Assembly: GCA_963777695.1 (NCBI GenBank)
Contig: CAVZRC010000005.1
Coordinates: 558,001 to 622,000, forward strand
DNA length: 64,000 nucleotides
Direction of reading: 5' to 3'
DNA from: CAVZRC01 sp963777695
Lineage (GTDB): Bacteria; Planctomycetota; Planctomycetia; Isosphaerales; Isosphaeraceae
Shown: positions 32,449 to 42,328 of the stretch, one piece after another
Layout: each line of letters opens with the position of its first letter
How positions within the stretch are numbered: the stretch's first letter is position 1
Position numbers and translations under genes: made by a program
The notes under the pieces: model-generated
The model's database searches: none
What the model was told of the DNA's origin: nothing
Seen by the model: the letters and a program-made list of their open reading frames with translations, nothing else

Positions 32449-33358
32449 ATGAATCCCGTACTGCAACGATTCCTGTCCGCCCATCCCGGGCGCGACTTCG
32501 ACCGCGACGGCCTGCGCCTCCACTACATCGATGAAGGTGAGGGACAGCCTGTCGTCATGCTCCACGGCAATCCGACCTGGTCGTTTTACTATCGACATCT
32601 GATCGAGGACCTGAGGGGTTCCTATCGGGTCATCGTACCCGACCACATCGGCTGCGGGCTCTCCGACAAGCCCGACGACACGCGCTATGGCTATCGGCTG
32701 GCCGAACGGGTTGACGACCTGGAACGGTTGCTCGACCACCTCGGCCTCGATCGCGAGCTGACTCTGGTGATGCACGATTGGGGGGGGATCATCGGCATGA
32801 CCTTCGCGGCGCGCACCCGGAACGGATCGCACGGATGGTGGTCTGCAATACGATGGCTTTCCACAAGCCGGCCGGCAAATCGTTCCCGTGGGTGCTGTCG
32901 CTGTTCCGCGATTCCCCCCTTGGCAGTCTGATGGCAAGACGGCTCAACTTGTTCGTCCGTGGCACCGCCCGGATCGGATGCAAGAATCGGCATCTGGATC
33001 GGGACGTGCGCGATGCCTATGCCGCCCCGTATGATTCGTGGGCCAATCGGATCGCCATCCATCGGTTTGTGCAGGACATCCCCTTGCGACCCGGCGATCC
33101 GAGCTTCGAGCTGATCTCGCAGGTCCAGGCCCGACTCCCATTGCTTGAAAAGGTCCCGATGATGATTGTGTGGGGTATGAGGGATTTCGTTTTCGATCTC
33201 CCGATCCTCGACGAATGGGTGCGACGGTTTCCCGCGGCGGAAGTGCATCGTTTCGGCGCGCCGGTCACCTGGTCCTGGAAGATGAGCGCAGGGCCGTCGC
33301 CGGATTGGTCCGGACGTTCCTCGCTGCACACCCCTTGGTCCGGGAGGCAGTCGGTTGA
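32449..33358 (+). CDS. oleB: OleB, alpha/beta-hydrolase beta-lactone decarboxylase, frameshifted near 32,812 and 33,256
   Basis: The haloalkane-dehalogenase-like fold is clear: VVMLHGNPTWSFYYRHL (oxyanion region), PDHIGCGLSDKP, and the nucleophile Asp110 in VMHDWGG. After the first frame change come HPERIARMVVCNT and VPMMIVWGMRDFVF; after the second come AGHLVLEDERRAV (catalytic His) and the C-terminus, with a stop at 33356-33358. Each change is consistent with one missing base; corrected length is about 303 residues. OleB converts the cis-beta-lactone made by OleC to a cis-olefin and CO2. It lies 25 bp after oleA and overlaps oleC. Confidence 0.88.
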
Positions 33359-35092
33359 GCCGATCTCCCACCATGTCCAGGCCGATGAATATCGCCAGCC
33401 ACTTGAGCGCGATGGTTCGCAGGCAACCTCACAACCTGGCCGTCGTCGTGCCGACGAGCCGGGACGACTCGGGTCACGTCCGGTACGACTACCTGACCTA
33501 TCAGCAGCTCGATCGCGATAGCGACGAGATCGCGCGTGGCTTGAAGGCGATGGGGATCGCCCGCGGAACTCGGGCCGTCCTGATGGTCAGGCCGGGCCTG
33601 GACTTCTTCGCGCTGGTCTTCGCCGTGTTCAAGGCAGGCATCGTGCCGGTGCTGATCGACCCGGGGATCGGATTGCGGAGCCTGGGCCAGTGCTGTCGCG
33701 AGGCGGCACCCCAGGTCTTCATCGGTATACCCAGGGCCGTCTGGGCGCGCCGGATCCTCGGCTGGGGCCGCGGGACGGTGCGACAGGTGATCGTCGTCGG
33801 ACCGCGCCGGGTGCCTCGGTCCCGGTTTGCCGCGAAGACTCTGGACGATGTCCGACGGGCCGGCCGGGAGGCGATCGAGAACGGGCCGGACTCGTCGATC
33901 GCCTCCGAGTCTCTCGCGGCGGATGAGCTGGCGGCGATCCTCTTCACCAGCGGCAGCACGGGGCCGCCGAAAGGCGTCGTGTACACGCATGCCATCTTCA
34001 ACGCCCAGGTGGAACAGATCCGAATGCTTTTCGCGATCGAGCCGGGGGAGGTCGACCTCTGCACATTCCCGCTCTTCGCACTGTTCGCCCCTGCGCTGGG
34101 CATGACGGCGATCGTGCCAGACATGGACCCGACGCGACCGGCCCTGGCGGATCCCGCGAAGATCATCCGTGCGATCGAGGACTTCGCCGCGACGAACCTG
34201 TTCGGTTCGCCGGCCCTGCTCCGGCAGCTCGTCCGGGGAGATGCCGAGCGCCCTCCAGGCTCGCGACCGTGAAGCGGGTCGTGAGCGCGGCGCGCCGGTG
34301 CCGTCGTCGATCATCGAGAAGATGGCCGCCCGGCTGGAGCCCCCGGCGCAGGTCTTCACGACCTACGGCGCGACCGAGGCGCTGCCGGTCGCCGCGATCG
34401 GCAGCGACGAGATCCTGGGCGAGACCCGACAACTCACCGATGCGGGCAAGGGCGTCTGCGTCGGCCGGCCGGTCGATTGGATCGACGCGCGGGTCATTGT
34501 CATCCGCGATGAGCCGATACCGACCTGGTCCGACGACCTGGTCGTGCCCGACGGCACCATCGGCGAGATCGTTGTCGCCGGGACCGTCGTCACTCGCGAA
34601 TACTACAACCGCCCCGAGGCCACGAAACTCGCCAAGATCGCCGACCCGACGCGGTCGATCCTCTTCCATCGCATGGGCGACCTCGGCTATCTGGACGCCC
34701 GGGGCCGGCTCTGGTTCTGCGGTCGCAAGGCACACCGCGTGATCCTGGAGGATGAGACGCTCTACACCATCCCCTGCGAGGCCATCTTCAACACCCACCC
34801 GGACGTCTTTCGCTCGGCGCTGGTCGGCGTGGGCCGAAGGAGGGGCGGGGTTGCGAACCGCGCGAGCGGCGCGACGATTCCGGTGATCTGCATCGAGGCG
34901 GTCCGGCGCCTGTCCGCCCGCGAGCAGGAACGCATCCGGGGCGAGCTCCTCGAGCTCGGCCGCGGCCACGCGCATACCAGCAAGATCCGAACAGTCCTGT
35001 TCCACAGGGCGTTCCCGGTGGATATCCGCCATAACTCGAAGATTTTCCGCGAGGAGCTCGCCGTCTGGGCGTCGAGGAGAGTCCCCTCATGA
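33355..35092 (+). CDS. oleC: OleC, beta-lactone synthetase (acyl-adenylate-forming family), frameshifted near 34,252 and 34,289
   Basis: The start is read as TTG 33355. It overlaps the oleB stop (TTGA) and has GGGAGG seven bases upstream, whereas the ATGs at 33373 and 33385 have no such site. ANL-superfamily motifs: LFTSGSTGPPKG (P-loop A3), TTYGATEALPVA (A5), GDLGYLDARGRLWFCGR (A7/A8), with the C-terminal lysine region SKIRTVLFHRAFPVDIRHNSKI. Two frame changes sit in C and G runs: restoring one C in CGCCCTCC and one G in GCGGCG gives LATVKRVVSAGAPVP, the expected sequence. Corrected length is about 579 residues. OleC activates the beta-hydroxy acid with ATP and closes the beta-lactone. Confidence 0.9.
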
Positions 35093-36105
35093 GCGGCGAG
35101 GGACTGGGTCGGGTCCTGGTGACCGGCGGCGGCGGATTCCTGGGTACGGCCCTTGTGAGATTACTCAGGGATCGCGGCCTGGCGGTCCGCAGCCTGGCGC
35201 GGGGCGATTACCCGCACCTCCGGCAACTCGGCGTGGAGCAAGTCCGGGGGGACATCGCCGATGCGGAGGCGGTCTCGCGTGCCGTGGCGGGTTGCGACAC
35301 GATCTTCCACACGGCATCCAAGGCCGGACTTTGGGGGACGGACCGCGAATACTATCGGGCGAACGTCGAGGGCACTCGATACCTCCTCGACGCGAGCCGG
35401 GCCACCGGGACGAGACGGATCATCTACACGAGCTCGCCCAGCGTGGTCTTCAACGGCCTGGATATGGAAGGCGTCGATGAGTCGACTCCGTACTCGAGCC
35501 GATTCGAGGCGGCCTACCCCAGGACGAAAGCACTCGCCGAGCAGGCCATCCTGGCCGCCAATTCGGACGACCTCGCGACGGTCGCGATTCGCCCCCACCT
35601 GATCTGGGGCCCGGGCGATAACAATATCCTGCCCCGATTCGTCGCCCGCGCCCGGACGGGCCGGCTGAAGCGGATCGGGCCCACGACCACGCTCATCGAT
35701 CCCGTCTATATCGACAATGCCGCCGAGGCCCATCTCCTGGCCGCCGACCGGCTCGCGCCCGGCTCGAACGTCGCCGGCAAGGCGTACTTCATCACGCAAG
35801 GCGAGACCATCCCGCTCTGGGAGATGGTCGACAACCTGCTCAAGGCGGCCCAGATGGGCGCGGTCCGCCGGTCGATCTCGCGTCCGATGGCGCTGGTCGC
35901 TTCCGGACTGCTCGAGGCCGCATACTCCCTGACCGGACGTCGCGACGAGCCCGCCATGACGCGCTTCATGGCGCGTCAGCTCTCCACGACGCACTGGTTC
36001 AGCATCGAAGGCGCCCGCCGCGACCTGGGCTACGAACCCCGAGTGGGCTTCGCCGAAGGGCTGAGGCGGCTGGAGGAATGGCTCAAGTCGAACCCGGTTG
36101 CTTGA
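35089..36105 (+). CDS. oleD: OleD, NAD(P)H-dependent 2-alkyl-3-oxoalkanoate reductase
   Basis: 338 residues, overlapping oleC by ATGA. It is an extended short-chain dehydrogenase: the coenzyme motif VLVTGGGGFLGTALV at the N-terminus, DIADAEAV, the catalytic Ser in IIYTSSPSVVF, and Tyr/Lys in AYPRTKALAEQ. It is close to the 3-beta-hydroxysteroid dehydrogenase-like group to which OleD belongs. It reduces the beta-keto acid from OleA to the beta-hydroxy acid used by OleC. This gene closes the locus; the next gene is unrelated and about 310 bp away. Confidence 0.92.
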   Translation: MSGEGLGRVLVTGGGGFLGTALVRLLRDRGLAVRSLARGDYPHLRQLGVEQVRGDIADAEAVSRAVAGCDTIFHTASKAGLWGTDREYYRANVEGTRYLLDASRATGTRRIIYTSSPSVVFNGLDMEGVDESTPYSSRFEAAYPRTKALAEQAILAANSDDLATVAIRPHLIWGPGDNNILPRFVARARTGRLKRIGPTTTLIDPVYIDNAAEAHLLAADRLAPGSNVAGKAYFITQGETIPLWEMVDNLLKAAQMGAVRRSISRPMALVASGLLEAAYSLTGRRDEPAMTRFMARQLSTTHWFSIEGARRDLGYEPRVGFAEGLRRLEEWLKSNPVA

Positions 36106-36417
36106 ATCACACGATGTTTCTTGTTCGATCCAAGTCAGGGTGGGGGCCGACACTCTGGAGCTTCGAGCACGCGGTTGGTCGCGTCTGTCGATGTGATCGA
36201 AGCGCGCCGAGGCGGAGCATTGAAGGCGATGGCGGCGTGGCGGGCGAACGACGCGAATCGGCCCGGCAACACCGCACCCTCCTGTCCATTATAATCGGTC
36301 CTCGATAGCCGCGATCCGGCTCTGCGACGAGCGTCGGGAGACAGGGGCTTCGTGGTCCTCCACCCCGCAACTCGAGGGCAGAGTCCTCGACCACACCGAT
36401 TCCGTACCGAGGACCTG
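36106..36417. other. Intergenic region after the lipid locus
   Basis: 312 bp with no gene that I can support. A weak A/T-rich patch (CATTATAATCGG, near 36,290) contains TATAAT and could be a -10 element for the GH3 gene, but no matching -35 is obvious. No terminator hairpin with a T-run is visible after oleD. Confidence 0.35.
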
Positions 36418-38799
36418 ATGCGATACGACCGCTTGCCGGGCCTGCTGGTGCTCTGTTCCTTCCTGCCGGCCGCGACTGTCTGGGGGCAAAATCAGGCGGC
36501 GCGACCCGACTACCGGGACCCCGCGCTGCCGACGGCGCGGCGCGTGGAGGACCTCCTCTCGCGCATGACGCTCGAGGAGAAGGTGGCGCAGATGATGTGC
36601 ATCTGGGGCGCCAAACAGCCGATCACGGACGCCCAGGGGCGTTTCGACCCCGCCCGTGCGCCGGAGTGGTTCCGGGTGGGTATCGGCCGGATCGAGCGCC
36701 CGAGCGACGGCCACGGGGCGCGGCGCAGGCGGAGTTCACCAACGCGATCCAGCGGTGGGTGAAGGACCACACGCGGCTCGGCATCCCCGTGATTTTCCAC
36801 GAGGAGGCGTTGCACGGGCTCCAGGGCCAGGAGGCGACCAGCTTCCCGCAGGCCATCGCCCTGGCGAGCACCTGGAACCCGGACCTGGTGGAGCGCGCCT
36901 TCGCCGTGGTCGCGCGGGAGGTGCGGGCCCGTGGTGCACAGCAGGTGCTCGCCCCGGTGGTGGACGTGGCGCGCGACCCCCGCTGGGGGCGCATCGAGGA
37001 GACCTACGGCGAGGACCCGTACCTGGTGGCGCGGATGGGCCTGGCGGCGGTGCGCGGCCTGCAAGGGGGCGGCCGGACGATCCCGGCCCGGCACGTGATC
37101 GCCACGCTGAAGCACATGACCGGGCACGGCCAGCCGGAGTCCGGGACGAACGTGGGCCCGGCGTCGCTCGGCGAGCGGACGCTGCGCGACGTCTTCTTCC
37201 CCCCATTCGAACTGGCAGTGACGCAGGGACATGCGCGCAGCCTGATGCCCTCCTACAACGAGCTCGACGGTGTCCCCTCGCACGCCAACCGCGGGATGCT
37301 CCGCGGCGTGCTGCGGGGAGAGTGGGGCTTCGACGGCACGATCGTCTCGGACTGGCAGGCCGTCAGCCAGCTCGCCGGCCGTCACCACGTGGCTGCGGAC
37401 GCCGCCGACGCGGCGCGCCAGGCCCTGGCGGCCACCGTGGACGTGGAGCTTCCGGACGTGGAGACCTATGCCACCCTGGTCGAGCAGGTGAAGAAGGGGA
37501 CGGTGTTCGAGGCTGCGATCGACGACGCCGCGCGGCGGCTGCTGCGCGAGAAATTCGAGCTCGGCCTGTTCGAGGACCCGTACGTGGACCCCGCCCGCGC
37601 CGACGAGATCTCCGGTTCGGCGGAGAGCCGGAGGCTGGCCTTCGAGGCGGCGCGCCAGGCGATCGTGCTCCTCCAGAACCGGGGTGGACTGCTCCCCTTG
37701 CACGCCGACCGGGTGCGCCGGGCGGTGGTGGTCGGCCCGCACTCGGCCGAGGTGATGCTGGGCGGCTACTCCGGCGTGCCGCGCCACTCGGTGAGCATCC
37801 TGGAGGGGGTCCGCAAGCGACTGGGGGCCGGCGCCACCGTCCGTCACGCGGAGGGGGTGCGCATCACCGAGGACTCGTCCTTCACCCGCGGCCCGCAGCC
37901 GCTCGTCGGCGGCACGCGCTCGCAGGCGCGTTGGTCGGCCGACCGCGTGGTGCTCCCGGACCCGGACGCCAACCGTCGCCGGATTGCGGAGGCGGTGGCA
38001 CTGGCTCGCGACAGCGACGCGGTGATCGTCGTGGTCGGAGACAACGAGCAGACGGTGCGCGAGGCGTACGCCGAGAATCACCTGGGCGACCGGTCGGAAT
38101 TGCGGCTGGTGGGACAGCAGGAGGACCTCGTGCGAGCGGTCCTGGACGCTGGGAAGCCGACGGTGATGGTGCTGATCAACGGCCGACCCCCCGCGATCGC
38201 GGAGCTGGCCGAGCGCGCCCCGGCGATACTCGAGTGCTGGTACCCGGGCCAGGAGGGCGGCACCGCGGTGGCCGAGGTGCTCTTCGGCGACGTGAACCCG
38301 GGCGGCAAGATTCCGGTCAGCTTCCCCCGCAGCGTGGGCCAACTGCCGCTGTTCTACAACCGCAAGCCGACGGCGATGCGCGGCTACCTCTTCGATTCGA
38401 CACGGCCGCTCTTCCCCTTCGGGCACGGCCTCTCGTACACGACGTTCTCGTACTCCGCCCCGACGGTCTCGCCCGCGCGGATCCCGGCGGACGGCCGGGC
38501 CACGGCCTCCGTCGAGGTGACCAACACCGGGGCGCGGGCCGGCGACGAAGTCGTCCAGCTCTACATCCGCGACGAGGTGAGCCGCGCCACCCGGCCCGTG
38601 ATGGAGCTGAAGGGCTTCCGACGCATCACGCTGTCGCCCGGAGAGCGGCGCACGGTGACGTTCGAGGTGGGGCCGGAGCACCTCGCCTATCACGGGCCCG
38701 ACCTGAAGCGCGTGCGTCGAGCCCGGCCGCTTCCAATTGATGCTGGGCGGGAGTTCGGCCGAGGTGAAGTCCGTCGGGCTGGACGTGGTGGGGCCATAG
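36418..38799 (+). CDS. Secreted glycoside hydrolase family 3 (beta-glucosidase-like), frameshifted near 36,710 and 38,712
   Basis: The start at 36418 gives a signal peptide ending in ATVWGQ. GH3 N-domain: MTLEEKVAQM, IPVIFHEEALHG, TWNPDLVERAF, RWGRIEETYGEDPYL, LKHMTGHGQPE, and the nucleophile Asp in TIVSDWQAV. The C-domain (NRGGLLPL, WYPGQEGGTAVAEVLFGDVNPGGK) and a fibronectin-III-like tail (FPFGHGLSYTTFSYS to the end) are complete. The first frame change separates the signal region from the catalytic domain. The second is near the C-terminus, after which VEPGRFQLMLG and a TAG at 38797-38799 restore the family ending. Corrected length is about 794 residues. Codon usage (CTG, GTG and GCG heavy) differs from its neighbours. 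Confidence 0.88.
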
Positions 38800-38952
38800 G
38801 TCCGGTCCCAATTGGGTCGTCATCGAGATCGCATCCCCCGTGATGTCAGCAGGATGGACCAGACGGGGCACGCTCCCTTCTCTCCTCATTGCCCCCGCTG
38901 ATAGAATTCCCGCAATGGTGCCGAGTCGGACCGCTCTTTCCAGGAGAGTATC

Positions 38953-39942
38953 ATGGCCAGAGTTGTGCGATTTCACGAGACCGGTGAGCCCGAGGTCCTG
39001 AGGATCGAAGAGCTGGAGGTCTCGCCGCCCGGCCCGGGCGAAATCCAGATACGCGTTCATGCGTTGGGGCTCAACCGCGCGGAGTCGATGTTTCGCCGCG
39101 GCCAGTACCTGGAAGAGCCCAGGCTTCCCGCGCGTCTGGGATATGAGGCGGCAGGTACCGTCGCCGCGATCGGACCGGGCGTGCAGGGCTTCAAGGTCGG
39201 TGACGCGGTCAGCACCATCCCGAGCTTCTCCATGAACGCGTATGGGCTTTACGGCGACCTCGCGAACGCCCCGGCCCACGCCGTGGCCCGACACCCTGCG
39301 TCGCTCTCATGGGTCGATGCGGCGGCGGTCTGGATGCAGTACATGACCGCCTACGGAGCCCTGATCGACATCGCCGGTTTGGCCGACGGCGATGCGGTCG
39401 TGATCCCCGCGGCGTCGAGCAGCGTCGGCCTGGCGGCCATCCAGATCGCCAACAAGGTGGGAGCGGTCCCCATCGCCCTGACGCGCGGCACTTCGAAGCG
39501 GCAGGCCCTCCTCGATGCCGGAGCGGCCCAGGTGATCGCCACGGACGAACAGGACCTGGTCGGCGAGATCCTCGGCCTCACCGGAGGGAAAGGGGCCCGC
39601 GTCGTTTTCGACCCGGTGGCCGGCCCGACCGTCGCGAAGCTCGTGCAGGCGACCGCCCAACTTGGCATCGTGTTCCTCTACGGCGCCTCGAGCCCCGAGC
39701 CGACGCCGCTCCCGCTATTCGATCTCCTGGGCAAGTGGATCACGATTCGCGGCTACGTGATGATGGAGATCACCAGCGATCCGAAACGCCTGGAACGCGG
39801 CAAGGCATTCATCAACGGCGGGCTCGCCGACGGCAGCTTCAAGCCGATCATCGCCAAGACCTTTCCCCTCGAGGAGATCGTCGCGGCCCACCGGTACTTG
39901 GAGTCGAACCAGCAGATCGGCAAGGTCGTCGTCACCGTGTGA
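38953..39942 (+). CDS. Zinc-independent medium-chain dehydrogenase/reductase (quinone oxidoreductase-like)
   Basis: 329 residues, with AGGAGAG ahead of the ATG. MDR fold: GEIQIRVHALGLNRAE, LGYEAAGTVAAIGPGV, the NADPH motif AASSSVGLAAIQIA, and a C-terminal GKVVVTV strand. The cysteine and histidine ligands of zinc alcohol dehydrogenases are absent at the usual places, so it groups with quinone or enone oxidoreductases. Physiological substrate unknown. It is about 165 bp upstream of a nitronate monooxygenase gene; both are generic redox enzymes, and no pathway can be inferred. Confidence 0.85.
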   Translation: MARVVRFHETGEPEVLRIEELEVSPPGPGEIQIRVHALGLNRAESMFRRGQYLEEPRLPARLGYEAAGTVAAIGPGVQGFKVGDAVSTIPSFSMNAYGLYGDLANAPAHAVARHPASLSWVDAAAVWMQYMTAYGALIDIAGLADGDAVVIPAASSSVGLAAIQIANKVGAVPIALTRGTSKRQALLDAGAAQVIATDEQDLVGEILGLTGGKGARVVFDPVAGPTVAKLVQATAQLGIVFLYGASSPEPTPLPLFDLLGKWITIRGYVMMEITSDPKRLERGKAFINGGLADGSFKPIIAKTFPLEEIVAAHRYLESNQQIGKVVVTV

Positions 39943-40106
39943 TTCTCCGAGCACGACCCGGCCGTCGTCGCGCCGCGGGGGCTGCTTTCGGAGATGGTCC
40001 CGCGATCGATTCGGGAGGATCGAGGATCGGGTCGCGCCACGAAGCCGATTGTAGCCTCCCCTTACGTCCGAACAGTGCCAGCATCAAATGCAGAAGAGGC
40101 ACTTCC

Positions 40107-41180
40107 ATGAACGGCTTGCTCGAGAAGATCGGCATCGAGCTGCCCATTATTCAGGCGCCGATGGCGGGCGTCTCGACCCCGGCCCTGGCCGCGGCCGTGT
40201 CGAATGCGGGCGGGCTGGGCTCCATCGGCGTCGGTGCGGCGACGGCCGAGGTCGCCCGCGAGATGATCCGCGAGGTCCGCGACGCGACCGGATGCCCGTT
40301 CAACGTCAACGTATTCTGTCACAGACCCGCGGTCTCCGACGCCGATCGGGAGGCTGATTGGCTGGAGCGGCTCTCGCCCGCTTTCCGGCGTTACGGCGCG
40401 AAGCCGCCCCGGCAGCTCCGTGAAATCTACCGGAGCTTCGTCGAGGATGATGCCATGCTCGCCGTGCTCGTCGAAGAGCGACCTAAGGTCGTGAGCTTCC
40501 ACTTAGGTCTGCCATCGCGAGAACGCATCGACGCCCTGCACGCCGCCGGGATCGTCCTGCTCGCCACGGCCACGAACCTGGAGGAAGGGCGCGCCGTCGC
40601 CTCGGCAGGAGTCGATGCGGTGGTGGCGCAGGGCTATGAGGCGGGAGGGCACCGCGGAGTCTTCGACCCGGACTTGCCGGACGACCGGTTGGGGACGCTG
40701 GCGCTGACCCGGCTGCTCGTGACGAGCCTGGGCCTCCCCGTGATCGCGGCCGGCGGGATCATGGACGGGGCGGGGATCGCGGCGTGCCTCACGCTCGAGG
40801 CGAGCGCCGCCCAGCTCGGTACCGCGTTCATCGCGTGCCCGGAGTCGTCGGCCGATGCCGGGTTCCAGGCCGCCTTGCTCGGCCCGAGTGCCCGGCACAC
40901 CGTCATGACGTCGGCGATCTCGGGCCGACCGGCACGATGCCTGGCAAACCGATTCACGGCGCTCGGCGACGCGGTGGATGTCCGGGCGATCCCGGAATAC
41001 CCGATCGCTTATGACGCCGGGAAGGCGCTACACGCCGCCGCGAAGGCTGCGGGAGAATTCGGCTACGGAGCCCAGTGGGCAGGCCAGGGTGCGCCTCTCG
41101 CGCGGTCGCTCCCTGCCGCGACACTGGTCGCGGAGCTCAGGTCTGAGATGGTGCAGGCGCTGCGACGGAGCGATGCATAG
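40107..41180 (+). CDS. Nitronate monooxygenase (2-nitropropane dioxygenase family)
   Basis: 357 residues from an ATG with AGAGG upstream. FMN-barrel motifs: LPIIQAPMAGVSTPALAAAVS, GGLGSIGVGAAT, AVVAQGYEAGGHRG (containing the catalytic His region typical of class I enzymes), LPVIAAGGIMDGAG and QLGTAFIACPES. It oxidises propionate-3-nitronate or other nitronates with O2 and is often a detoxification enzyme. It belongs to the same superfamily as PfaD, but has the nitronate monooxygenase signatures and half the sequence differs, so it should not be read as a second enoyl reductase. Confidence 0.88.
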   Translation: MNGLLEKIGIELPIIQAPMAGVSTPALAAAVSNAGGLGSIGVGAATAEVAREMIREVRDATGCPFNVNVFCHRPAVSDADREADWLERLSPAFRRYGAKPPRQLREIYRSFVEDDAMLAVLVEERPKVVSFHLGLPSRERIDALHAAGIVLLATATNLEEGRAVASAGVDAVVAQGYEAGGHRGVFDPDLPDDRLGTLALTRLLVTSLGLPVIAAGGIMDGAGIAACLTLEASAAQLGTAFIACPESSADAGFQAALLGPSARHTVMTSAISGRPARCLANRFTALGDAVDVRAIPEYPIAYDAGKALHAAAKAAGEFGYGAQWAGQGAPLARSLPAATLVAELRSEMVQALRRSDA

Positions 41181-41291
41181 GAGCCGAGAATTCTCGGAGC
41201 GTCTCCACCAGTCAAAGCATGGGGCTCTTCTCCGATGCCGGGTTGGTGCGGTTCACTTTCTCGGCGATCGAATCTCAGGGAAATCTCTATT

Positions 41292-41678
41292 TCACCGATT
41301 GGTTGGGTCGAAAGTGGCGACCAGACGCGCGGGGGCCCTGCGTCGCCACGCGCCTTCCATGAGCTCGCCGAGGTCTTCCGTGCTGACCGAGGAAAGGCGA
41401 ACGAGCATCCACGGGTGGTCGGCATAATGGTCGGTGATGTAGTAGGTCTCCGGGTCGGTGCGCATCCGCATCGCCCGTTCGTCTGCGTCGATACCGACGA
41501 CCAGCGATTCGCCGTCCTGATGGAGCCGGAGGAAGAGCTTGCCGCGGACCTTGAACGCGGGCGTGCCGTAGGAGGTGCCCTCCTCCACGCCGGGCAGGGC
41601 GAGTGCGAGTTGTCGCACCGTCTCGAAGCTGACCGGCTTTTTCTTCCGATCGCGATTGCGGGCTCGTGCCACGGTCAT
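41292..41678 (-). CDS. MmcQ/YjbR family protein
   Basis: 128 residues with GGAGGT immediately before the ATG. Family pattern: FETVRQLALALPGVEEGTSYGTPAFKVRGKLF, then EAWRRRAPARL in the usual C-terminal helix (here EGAWRRRAPARLVATF). YjbR proteins have a CyaY-like fold and have been called DNA-binding, but the role is not established. Single gene; it runs convergent to the nitronate monooxygenase gene. Confidence 0.85.
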   Translation of the reverse strand: MTVARARNRDRKKKPVSFETVRQLALALPGVEEGTSYGTPAFKVRGKLFLRLHQDGESLVVGIDADERAMRMRTDPETYYITDHYADHPWMLVRLSSVSTEDLGELMEGAWRRRAPARLVATFDPTNR

Positions 41679-41761
41679 ACCTCCAATTCCCTACTCGTTA
41701 TATCGAAGTTGACCGGGGCCGTCACCTCGGAGTCTGTCTCGAAAGGTCCGGTGGACGTCTC

Positions 41762-41827
41762 GTAGGGTGCTCTGTGAGCACCGAATTTGGCGAATCACGC
41801 CGAATCGGTGCTCACAGAGCACCCTAC
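41762..41827. repeat. GTAGGGTGCTCTGTGAGCACC palindromic repeat (second palindrome family)
   Basis: The left arm GTAGGGTGCTCTGTGAGCACCGAA and the right arm TTCGGTGCTCACAGAGCACCCTAC form perfect outer arms with a partly palindromic 18-bp centre. It shares the GTAGGGTG/CACCCTAC ends with the repeats at 12526 and 31289, but has CTCTGTGAG in place of GGTGAAACC. A degenerate half copy lies at 54876-54900. Confidence 0.85.
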
Positions 41828-41849
41828 GAAGACCTTCCGAGACAGACCC

Positions 41850-42179
41850 TCAGTCTCCGACGCACAGCACCGGGCGATCGGACACCCGGGCCCTTACCAC
41901 TATCTGCTGCCATCGAGCGATCCGTTCGACGAAGCGGTCCCGTTCGACGCGATCGTACAACTCCTGTCGCTCCGGCGAGACCCGGGTCCCGAGGTGAACC
42001 TCTCAGGCGGACGGTTGCACCTCGATGAGCTGGCGCGAGGATGCCAGGGCTCGCTCCAGGGCATCCAGGTCTTGGCCCTGGAAGCGAGCGCCGCCGTAGA
42101 GGTCCACGTACTGGCCGGTTTCCTCGGCGAGTGCGACGAAGAGGGGGTGAAGGAACCAGTAGTAGCCGTCGTCTTCCAT
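41850..42179 (-). pseudogene. Conserved hypothetical gene with an in-frame TGA
   Basis: From the ATG at 42179 the frame reads MEDDGYYWFLHPLF ... LIEVQPSA and meets TGA at 42003-42005. Without any shift it then continues EVHLGTRVSPERQELYDRVERD ... VLCVGD to a second stop at 41850-41852. The downstream part has normal codon use and reads as one domain with the upstream part, so the first TGA looks like a substitution, for example CGA to TGA. Whole length would be about 109 residues. Function unknown. It is either a recent pseudogene or a base-call error. Confidence 0.6.
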
Positions 42180-42328
42180 TGCAATCGCTGGCCTCTTATC
42201 GATGGAGCATGCCGATCGGCCGTCGCCAATTCCGATCATGAGGGACATGGGCTACCTCGATGCTTTCACCCGCTTCGACCCTCACACGGGCAAGAAGGCC
42301 GGATGTCGTTCGGACTTTCCGGCCCTCA

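Noticed and set aside
36510..38693. 727-codon minus-strand frame over the GH3 gene
   Set aside because: The plus strand carries unmistakable GH3 motifs; the antisense frame is His/Arg/Asp-rich with no recognisable domain.
40107..41180. A second PfaD-type enoyl reductase
   Set aside because: The sequence has nitronate monooxygenase signatures (AQGYEAGGHRG) and lacks the PfaD-specific AADMFEMGVKVQVLKRG block.
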